Source: SLJM01 sp964415785
GTDB lineage: Bacteria > Myxococcota_A > Bradymonadia > Bradymonadales > Bradymonadaceae
Assembly: GCA_964415785.1 (NCBI GenBank)
Contig: CAYQBU010000224.1
Span: 1-5,368 of the forward strand
Length of the DNA: 5,368 nucleotides
Direction: 5' to 3'
Numbering within the stretch: position 1 is the first letter of the stretch; each line of letters opens with the position of its first letter. Below the pieces are notes generated by a model, which was given only the letters and a program-made list of their open reading frames with translations, was not told where the DNA came from and searched no databases. Positions 1 through 4,829 of the stretch are shown here, piece after piece. Made by a program: the position numbers and the translations under genes.

Positions 1-77
1 CCGGTGCGACCTCGGAGCCTTAGCGAGCGACAGAAACAGCACCCGGTGCGGCCCTTGAGCAACCCCCCCTGGGCACG

Positions 78-100
78 AAAAGGCTCATCCCGCCTTTTTT
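78..100 (+). terminator. Rho-independent terminator-like hairpin, possibly bidirectional
   Basis: AAAAGGC (78-84) pairs perfectly with GCCTTTT (92-98) around a 7-base loop, and the T run continues to position 100. The A-stretch, GC-core, T-stretch layout is the usual form of an intrinsic terminator and works in both directions, because the minus strand also ends in TTTT. The GC core is only three pairs, so it may be a weak one. It would end a + strand gene lying left of the window, whose coding end may fall within the first ~60 bases (stops at 21-23 or 56-58 in two frames), or transcription entering from the right. Confidence 0.5.
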
Positions 101-125
101 GTGGGGTCCCCCCCCTCCTTCGAAA

Positions 126-269
126 CCGCCCATGGGGCGGAATTTGACCCCCCTATACGGCTCGGATCCCGCTCAAGAGCGGCATGGCGTCGCTTATTAA
201 GCGATCGAGAAGGCACACACTGCGGTTTCGGAGCCTCCCGCACCCATCGAACGTCGCCCTTGAGCGACG
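126..269. repeat. Cluster of four small perfect stem-loops
   Basis: Four short inverted repeats lie within 144 bases. They are CCGCCC-ATG-GGGCGG at 126-140, CCGCT-CAAG-AGCGG at 169-182, a 7-bp stem with one G-U pair around ATT at 189-205, and CGTCGC-CCTTGA-GCGACG at 252-269. The second and fourth share the core CTTGAGC (minus strand at 171-177, plus strand at 259-265), which also occurs at 54-60. None has a following T run, so they are not ordinary terminators. They could be a REP-like repeat cluster, part of a structured RNA, or operator-like palindromes. Confidence 0.4.
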
Positions 270-376
270 GGCGGGGGAAAACGCGGACCCTTCCCCCTCG
301 GATAAATCCGGAGGCTTGGTCGCCCAACCCCCGACTTTCATCGAAGCCTCCCGGTCGACAATTGACTTGTGAGTGT

Positions 377-404
377 GAGTTCGATCGATGTTCGACGAGT
401 TCGA
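377..404. repeat. Direct repeat GAGTTCGA, 20 bp apart
   Basis: GAGTTCGA occurs at 377-384 and 397-404, start to start 20 bp, close to two helical turns. The first copy runs into the palindrome TCGATCGA (381-388) and the second includes TTCGAA. This could be a pair of binding sites on one DNA face, but it lies 400 bp from the sctV start, and short TCGA-rich words are common in GC-rich genomes. Confidence 0.25.
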
Positions 405-604
405 ACCGCCCCGGGTTTGTCGGTAGTCGCTTCCTGGCGTTTAAGGTGGATGATTCACAACGCGCCCTTTGCGGCGGAATAGAGCCGCGACCCGCAAATA
501 CGGGTAGCCCGTGTGTCTAATTTCGCGACGGTGCTCTGCATTAGTTGTGGGGCATTCGAACGCTCGGAGCGGGCGCGATTTGGGTCTCTGTGCTCTGAGT
601 TTGT

Positions 605-652
605 CTCACCCCAAGAGTACTTCGTCGCTTCAGCCCAGGAGTACTCGGTCGC
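605..652. repeat. 24-bp imperfect tandem duplication, possible operator pair
   Basis: Bases 605-628 and 629-652 match at 19 of 24 positions. The best conserved part contains GAGTACT, with the palindrome AGTACT at 616-621 and 640-645. The two copies sit about 150-200 bases upstream of the favoured sctV start and 24 bp apart, a geometry compatible with paired regulator sites upstream of a promoter. Because 24 is a multiple of three, the duplication also shows up as an 8-residue repeat in the unlikely minus-strand frame through this region. Confidence 0.4.
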
Positions 653-738
653 GATGTTTCCAGCGCGCTCAGGGCGCGTCACGGCGTCTCATAGATAGAT
701 CGGCTAATTTTCAGCGAAAGTCGGGGAGGTCAACGAGC

Positions 739-744
739 GATAAT
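739..744 (+). promoter_or_regulatory. Candidate -10 element for sctV
   Basis: GATAAT matches the sigma-70 -10 consensus at five of six positions and stands out in GC-rich DNA. No good -35 hexamer lies 16-18 bases upstream, so this is only a candidate. If it is used, transcription would begin near 751, inside the longest version of the sctV reading frame. That would force use of the start at 804, which has the better ribosome-binding site. A similar word, GATAATTAAT, precedes the FHA gene at 3774-3783. Confidence 0.25.
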
Positions 745-794
745 AGATGGACAGTGTTGGAGGCGACGCAGGAGGAGAGCCAATAAGGGCGATT

Positions 795-799
795 AGGAG
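795..799 (+). promoter_or_regulatory. Ribosome-binding site that decides the sctV start
   Basis: AGGAG is followed by four bases and the ATG at 804. The alternative in-frame ATG at 747 has only a GGGGAGG (723-729) 17 bases away, too far to serve. The shorter protein also begins about 15 residues before the first membrane helix, as is usual for SctV. Confidence 0.6.
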
Positions 800-803
800 C
801 GAT

Positions 804-2909
804 ATGGCGGGTGGTCGATTACAGGGATGGCTCAGGCGGTACAGCGATATATTGTTGGCGGCGTTGGTGATCGGGATCATCGGGATGATGATCGTGCCGC
901 TTCCGACGTGGGTGCTGGATCTGTTGTTGACGCTCAATATCACGCTGGCGGTGACGCTGTTGATGGTGAGTCTGTATATCCCGAATGCGCTAAAGATCGC
1001 GGCGTTTCCGGCGATGCTATTGATCACGACCCTCTTTCGGCTGGCCCTCAATATTTCGTCGACGCGTCTGATCTTGTCGCAGGCCGACGCCGGGGAGGTC
1101 ATCGACTCCTTTGGGCAATTTGTGGTGCAGGGAAATTTCGTGGTGGGGGCGGTGATCTTTTTGATCTTGACGTTGATCCAGTTCTTGGTGATCGCCAAGG
1201 GCTCGGAGCGGGTCTCCGAGGTGGCGGCGCGGTTTACGCTGGACGCATTGCCGGGAAAACAGATGGCCATCGACGCCGACCTGCGGGCAGGGGCCTTCGA
1301 TCTGGACGAGGCTCGCCGGCGGCGAGGGCTGGTCCAAAAGGAGAGCCAGCTCTACGGGGCGATGGATGGGGCCATGAAGTTTGTGAAGGGCGATGCGATT
1401 GCGGGGATCATCATCACGTCCATCAATATTGTGGCGGGGCTGATCATCGGGGTGACCCAGTTGGGGATGCCGGCGGCGGAGGCGGCGCAGACCTTTACGC
1501 TATTGACGATTGGCGATGGGTTGGTCAGCCAGATCCCGGCGTTATTGATCGCCACGACGTCGGGGATCATCGTCACCCGCGTGGCCTCGGAGGACGAGGA
1601 GGGCGAGGGGCACCTGGGGGGCGATATCTTTCGCCAGATCTTGGCTCAACCCAAGGCGCTGGGCATCGCAGCGGGGCTCTTGGTGATTCTGGCGATCATC
1701 CCCGGCCTCCCGATGGTTCCCTTTTTGGTGATGGCAGCGGTGGTGGGGACGGTGGCGATCACGTTGATACGGAGTAAGAGGAAGGGATTTGGAGATCTCG
1801 ACGAGGCCGAGGAAGAGGCGGTGGAGGAGATCGAGCGGGAGGCCAAGGAGGGGGCCCGGCAGGCGCGGGCGCTGATCCCGGCGGTGACGCCGCTGTCGCT
1901 GGAGCTGGGCCAGGGGCTCAGCGGATCGCTTGCCGATGAGCGCATCAAGTGGCTGCGAGAGACCATCCCGTCGATGCGGGAGGGCATCTTCTTTGAGCGG
2001 GGCGTCAAAATCCCGGGGATTCGGGTGCGGACGAGCAGCACGGGATGTCGAAGCGACGAGATGGTGGTCAAGCTCGACGAGGTCCCGATCTGCAGGACCT
2101 CGGTGGCCATCGGACACCGACTGGTCAATGAGGCTCCAGAGGGCCTGGAGGTATTTGGGGTGGAGGCTACGGAGGCCCGTCACCCGGTCAATGGTGCAAA
2201 GATGGCCTGGGTCAAGGCAGAGGACGAATCGGTGGTGGACGAAGCGGGCTTTGCGGTGTGGGATGAGGCCGAATATATCGTGCTGGAGTTGACGGCGGCG
2301 CTCAAAGACGAAGCCCACGAGTTTGTGGGCCTTCAGAGCGTCAAGCAGATGCTCGATCAATTGGAGGGTCCCTATCCGGCGGCGGTGCAGGAAGTGGTTC
2401 CCAAGCTGCTGGGGCTTCAAGAACTCACGGAGATCCTGCGCCGACTCGCCGAGGATGGGTTGTCGCTTCGCTACTTGCCATCGATCTTGGACACCCTGGC
2501 CGATCAGGCGCGGATGGAGAAGAACCCGGTGGTGCTCACGGAGGCGGTGCGACGGGGCTTGTGCAAATATATCACCCACCGCTACGCGGGCTCCGATGGA
2601 AGCGTGCTGGTCTATCTGGTGGGCCAGGAGATCGAGGCGACGATCAAGGACGCCGTACAGATGACGGAGACCGGAAGTTACCTGGCGCTGGCGCCCGAAG
2701 AGAGCCGGGCGATCATGGGGGCGGTCAGAAAGGCGATCGCCAGGGATATCGACGGAGGCAAGTCGCCGATATTATTGACGGACCAGAAGGTGCGTCGCTA
2801 CCTGCAGAAGTTGGTGGGCATGGAGTTCAAAGGGGTGACGGTGCTCGCCTATCAGGAGCTCGATCCAGCGCTGCAGATCCATCCCCTGGGACGGGTTAGG
2901 CTGGAATAA
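804..2909 (+). CDS. sctV: SctV, type III secretion export-gate protein (FlhA/LcrD family)
   Basis: This is the large inner-membrane gate of the type III export apparatus. In known systems it forms a nonameric ring that binds chaperone-substrate complexes and couples export to the proton motive force together with SctRSTU. The 701-residue product has the usual length. Hydrophobic segments near residues 16-31, 36-58, 65-82, 112-131, 199-217, 240-257, 287-301 and 304-322 match the eight helices of the family. The FHIPEP signature is intact (RFTLDALPGKQMAIDAD at 143-159). The stretch ESQLYGAMDGAMKFVKGD at 180-197 is the injectisome form; flagellar FlhA typically has E-x-DFYG-x-MDGA-x-KFV-R-GD. 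An acidic linker (about 330-350) leads to the cytoplasmic ring domain (about 360-701), ending in VLTEAVRRGLCKYI and a short basic tail. No sct partner gene is in the window. An upstream ATG at 747 would add 19 polar residues and is less likely. The family call is near certain. Confidence 0.96.
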   Translation: MAGGRLQGWLRRYSDILLAALVIGIIGMMIVPLPTWVLDLLLTLNITLAVTLLMVSLYIPNALKIAAFPAMLLITTLFRLALNISSTRLILSQADAGEVIDSFGQFVVQGNFVVGAVIFLILTLIQFLVIAKGSERVSEVAARFTLDALPGKQMAIDADLRAGAFDLDEARRRRGLVQKESQLYGAMDGAMKFVKGDAIAGIIITSINIVAGLIIGVTQLGMPAAEAAQTFTLLTIGDGLVSQIPALLIATTSGIIVTRVASEDEEGEGHLGGDIFRQILAQPKALGIAAGLLVILAIIPGLPMVPFLVMAAVVGTVAITLIRSKRKGFGDLDEAEEEAVEEIEREAKEGARQARALIPAVTPLSLELGQGLSGSLADERIKWLRETIPSMREGIFFERGVKIPGIRVRTSSTGCRSDEMVVKLDEVPICRTSVAIGHRLVNEAPEGLEVFGVEATEARHPVNGAKMAWVKAEDESVVDEAGFAVWDEAEYIVLELTAALKDEAHEFVGLQSVKQMLDQLEGPYPAAVQEVVPKLLGLQELTEILRRLAEDGLSLRYLPSILDTLADQARMEKNPVVLTEAVRRGLCKYITHRYAGSDGSVLVYLVGQEIEATIKDAVQMTETGSYLALAPEESRAIMGAVRKAIARDIDGGKSPILLTDQKVRRYLQKLVGMEFKGVTVLAYQELDPALQIHPLGRVRLE

Positions 2910-3636
2910 GGAGGGTTCGGAAGTCTGAGTCGTCGTCGAAGAGAAGTTCGATGGCGCGAGAGATGGCGCGATCGACATCGCCGTCGTCGATGCGATCGGC
3001 GTGGATTTCGGCAAAGCCGTGGTGGCGCCAGATGGGGACGCCCTGGCGGCCGTCGATGAGGGCAGCTCGCAGGTGGGCGGTGACGCAATGAGGTGGGTCG
3101 ACGGAGAGGTTGTCGGCGCGAAAGAGGCGGGCGTAGGGGTGGGTGGCCGTGGGATCTCGGAGGCATCGACCGACGGAGTGGTAGGCGATCTCGACGGCCA
3201 GGTACGTGGCGTTGCTCAAGGGCGGATGGTTGGCCCATCCCTGGATGATGCGGCTCTCCAGGGGAGCCCGGCTCCGATTGGGTCGGGGTTGAAAGTGGTG
3301 AAATAGGGAGTGGCGGAGGTTGAGATCGGCCACCTTATACTCTGCCTCATTGCCGAGGACGTCGTCGATGTCATCCGATGGGGCGAGGGCGATGGAAGCC
3401 TGGTCGAGGTGGTTCAGAAGTTGAGATTCGTAGCGTTGATGGAGCTGCCGGCGGGCGTCGCCGCCAAGTCCCATGGAATTGGAGGTATAGATGGGGAGCA
3501 GGTAGATCTGGTCGATCGGGGAGTCGTCGTAGGTGGGAAGGATGCCCGTGGTGGGGCCGGAGGAGCAGGCGAAGAGCAAAAAGAGGCCACCCACCAATGA
3601 GGTGAGGCTCAGACGAAAGGCGGACGATCGACGCAT
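2896..3636 (-). CDS. Predicted lipoprotein, unknown function (possible LpoB/CsgG-like fold)
   Basis: The start at 3636 has TAGGA (3645-3649) eight bases upstream. A TTG at 3705 would add 23 residues ahead of an otherwise perfect signal peptide and is rejected. The 246-residue product starts with a basic n-region (MRRSSAFR), a hydrophobic stretch and a lipobox LFAC, with Cys24 as the predicted lipidation site. Phe at -2 is slightly unusual. Ser follows the Cys, so under the enterobacterial +2 rule it would go to the outer membrane. After a short linker come IDQIYLLPIY (41-50), an amphipathic helix-rich part, and near the C-terminus AHLRAALIDGRQGVPIWRHH. A strand ending in LP-x-Y early and a late strand with D-x-x-x-G-x-x-x-W recall the LpoB/CsgG/TolB-N type of envelope lipoprotein, but this is a fold-level impression only. 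The gene is convergent with sctV and overlaps its last 14 bases. I do not recognise the family. Confidence 0.75.
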   Translation of the reverse strand: MRRSSAFRLSLTSLVGGLFLLFACSSGPTTGILPTYDDSPIDQIYLLPIYTSNSMGLGGDARRQLHQRYESQLLNHLDQASIALAPSDDIDDVLGNEAEYKVADLNLRHSLFHHFQPRPNRSRAPLESRIIQGWANHPPLSNATYLAVEIAYHSVGRCLRDPTATHPYARLFRADNLSVDPPHCVTAHLRAALIDGRQGVPIWRHHGFAEIHADRIDDGDVDRAISRAIELLFDDDSDFRTLLIPA

Positions 3637-3644
3637 GGACGGAA

Positions 3645-3649
3645 TCCTA
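3645..3649 (-). promoter_or_regulatory. Ribosome-binding site of the lipoprotein gene
   Basis: On the minus strand TAGGA sits eight bases before the ATG at 3636-3634. It selects this start over the TTG further upstream, in agreement with the signal peptide. Confidence 0.55.
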
Positions 3650-3752
3650 CGATGGTAGACAACAACAGCCTGTATCAAGGTGCGACAAAAGCGGGGAAGT
3701 GCCAAGCGGAGGCGATGAAAACGGGAGCGGTGGGTGTATCGGACAAGCGACG

Positions 3753-3779
3753 TTGCGCCATGGCGGGCACAGTGATAAT
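3753..3779 (+). promoter_or_regulatory. Candidate promoter of the zinc-ribbon/FHA gene
   Basis: GATAAT at 3774-3779 matches the -10 consensus at five of six positions. A possible -35, TTGCGC at 3753-3758, lies only 15 bases upstream, shorter than the ideal 17. Transcription would start near 3786 and give a leader of about 40 bases. The 190-bp spacer is divergent, so the lipoprotein promoter should also be here, but I see no convincing hexamers for it. Confidence 0.3.
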
Positions 3780-3816
3780 TAATGGTGTCCCCCCAGAACG
3801 GCGGCTTTTAACGAGT

Positions 3817-3822
3817 AGGGAG
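3817..3822 (+). promoter_or_regulatory. Ribosome-binding site of the zinc-ribbon/FHA gene
   Basis: AGGGAG ends four bases before the ATG at 3827. It is a strong match with slightly tight spacing. The protein begins directly with its first zinc ribbon (Cys5), which supports this start. Confidence 0.6.
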
Positions 3823-3826
3823 TGAA

Positions 3827-4816
3827 ATGCCAATCACCTGTAATAATTGCGGACGCGACAATGAGGACGAGTTCAAATTCTGCCTGGGATGCGGCTCCAA
3901 GCTGAGCGCTCCCGAGCCAGAACCGGAGCCGGAGCCGGAACCGGAGCCTCAGAGCCTCAACTGTCCCAATTGTGGCACTGAGGTGCCCGGTGGATTTAAG
4001 TTCTGTGGCGCCTGCGGCCAATCGTTGGTCGACCTTCAGCCGCCGAAGCGAGAGAAGGCGGATACGGGGCGGATGAATCAGCGAAAGGAGAAGGCGCAAA
4101 GCGCTCAAGATGGCGCGGTGTCCACGGCTCCCGGAAAGCCAGCTTCGGCTCGGTCGGATAAGGGGCGGCCCCTCGGTGAGTTGACGGTGATCCGACCCAA
4201 TGGAACGGAAGGGGCACGGATCCCGCTGACGGCCGATGGCATCACCCTGGGACGGGATAGCGACTACGAAGTGCTGGCCGACGACGCCTTCTTGGCCGAA
4301 GAGCACGCCCGAGTGGAGCGGCGCGACGATCGCTTCGTGATCCGCAATTTGGACGACGTCAATGGCGTCTTCTGGCGGCTGCGCGATGATGTGGAGATCG
4401 AGGATGGAGACCTGATCCGCGTGGGCCAGGAGCTGCTCCGCTTTCAGTCCTTTGACCAACTCGATCCCGTCGGCGCCTCGGGCGGCGGTGGAAATGCCAC
4501 GCCACAGGGAAGTCCCAACCCCGGGCTCTGGGGACGGCTGGCGCTGGTGGCGGGCCCTGGTCTGGAGACGCGCGCCTTTGGCCTGTCGGGCAAAGAGGCG
4601 ACCATCGGACGAGAGCTGGGGAGCATCATCTTTTCGGAAGACGGATTCGTGTCCGGCAAGCACGCCCGAATCTACCGCGAGGATGGGAAGGTCTATTTTC
4701 GGGACCTGGGCAGCAGCAATGGAAGCTATATCCAGATCAAGGGGGAGCGTGAGCTCAGCGACAACGACCTGGTGCTCATGGGCCAGCAACTGCTCAAGGT
4801 CAGCTTGATGGACTGA
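3827..4816 (+). CDS. Double zinc-ribbon, double FHA-domain protein
   Basis: The 329-residue product has no signal peptide or membrane segment and should be cytoplasmic. Two zinc ribbons open it: Cys5/Cys8 with Cys19/Cys22, and Cys46/Cys49 with Cys60/Cys63. They are separated by a Pro-Glu hinge (29-41, six PE units plus a final Pro). A charged, low-complexity linker (about 70-115) leads to FHA domain 1 (about 117-207) and, after a Gly/Pro linker, FHA domain 2 (about 235-327). FHA domains bind phosphothreonine peptides. Domain 2 keeps the core binding residues (GR at 261-262, SGKH at 276-279, SSNG at 296-299). Domain 1 keeps GR (142-143), His160 and NG (179-180), but has AEEH where S-x-x-H is expected, so it may bind poorly or differently. 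The likely role is an adaptor in Ser/Thr kinase signalling; the partner is unknown. FHA proteins are frequent near secretion systems, but a link to the sctV gene 0.9 kb away is only inferred from proximity. Confidence 0.92.
   Translation: MPITCNNCGRDNEDEFKFCLGCGSKLSAPEPEPEPEPEPEPQSLNCPNCGTEVPGGFKFCGACGQSLVDLQPPKREKADTGRMNQRKEKAQSAQDGAVSTAPGKPASARSDKGRPLGELTVIRPNGTEGARIPLTADGITLGRDSDYEVLADDAFLAEEHARVERRDDRFVIRNLDDVNGVFWRLRDDVEIEDGDLIRVGQELLRFQSFDQLDPVGASGGGGNATPQGSPNPGLWGRLALVAGPGLETRAFGLSGKEATIGRELGSIIFSEDGFVSGKHARIYREDGKVYFRDLGSSNGSYIQIKGERELSDNDLVLMGQQLLKVSLMD
3911..3949 (+). repeat. Pro-Glu coding hexanucleotide repeat
   Basis: Alternating Pro and Glu codons (7 Pro, 6 Glu) form a near-repeat of the hexamer CCGGAG with third-position variants. 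At protein level it makes a stiff acidic spacer between the two zinc ribbons. At DNA level it could expand or contract in units of two residues without breaking the frame. Confidence 0.7.
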
Positions 4817-4829
4817 GGTTCGTCAGGAG

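Larger units (their letters stand above)
1..803. other. Non-coding, hairpin- and repeat-rich region upstream of sctV
   Basis: I see no credible gene here. Several short frames are open on both strands (for example + 101-520, + 513-698, - 455-682), but they overlap each other, mostly lack a ribosome-binding site, are rich in Arg/Ser/Pro without a hydrophobic core, and resemble no family I know. What the stretch does hold is a terminator-like hairpin at 78-100, small perfect stem-loops at 126-140, 169-182, 189-205, 252-269, 471-488, 490-505 and 664-678, C tracts of 7, 8 and 6 bases at 63-69, 108-115 and 148-153, and short repeated words. Examples are GCCCTTGAGC at 51-60 and 256-265, AGCCTCCCG at 232-240 and 345-353, and CCGGTGCG at 1-8 and 43-50. 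A 24-bp tandem duplication lies at 605-652. The last ~100 bases should contain the sctV promoter and leader. Confidence 0.6.

Noticed and set aside
362..390. TTGACT as a possible -35 hexamer
   Set aside because: No acceptable -10 lies 16-18 bases downstream (best TCGATG), and there is no gene behind it.
395..411. GTTCGAACC, resembling the T loop of a tRNA
   Set aside because: The flanking bases cannot form the T stem, and no acceptor or anticodon arm is present nearby.
101..520. A 139-codon + strand frame starting with GTG in the upstream region
   Set aside because: It starts directly after the terminator hairpin, has no ribosome-binding site, is Arg/Pro/Ser-rich without a hydrophobic core, and runs across C tracts and hairpins.
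513..698. A 61-codon + strand frame with two Cys (C-x-x-C) and a repeated QEYxVA unit
   Set aside because: The repeat is explained by the 24-bp DNA duplication, the opposite strand is equally open, and no domain or ribosome-binding site is seen. It is kept only as a possible dispersed element.
827..1777. A 316-codon + strand frame
   Set aside because: It is the +2 shadow of sctV, Gly/Asp-rich and of low complexity.
1542..2579. A 345-codon minus-strand frame
   Set aside because: It lies wholly antisense to the unambiguous sctV coding sequence. Its His/Arg/Leu-rich product is typical of a shadow of GC-rich codons.
3637..3705. N-terminal extension of the lipoprotein to a TTG start
   Set aside because: The extension precedes a complete signal peptide with its own ribosome-binding site at the ATG (3636).
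3685..3705. Minus-strand TTGGCAC followed by GC, resembling a sigma-54 promoter before the lipoprotein gene
   Set aside because: The GG and GC elements are 11 bases apart instead of 12 and the downstream TTGC is missing.
3779..4789. A 336-codon minus-strand frame
   Set aside because: It is antisense to the FHA gene, whose zinc-ribbon and FHA motifs fix the coding strand.
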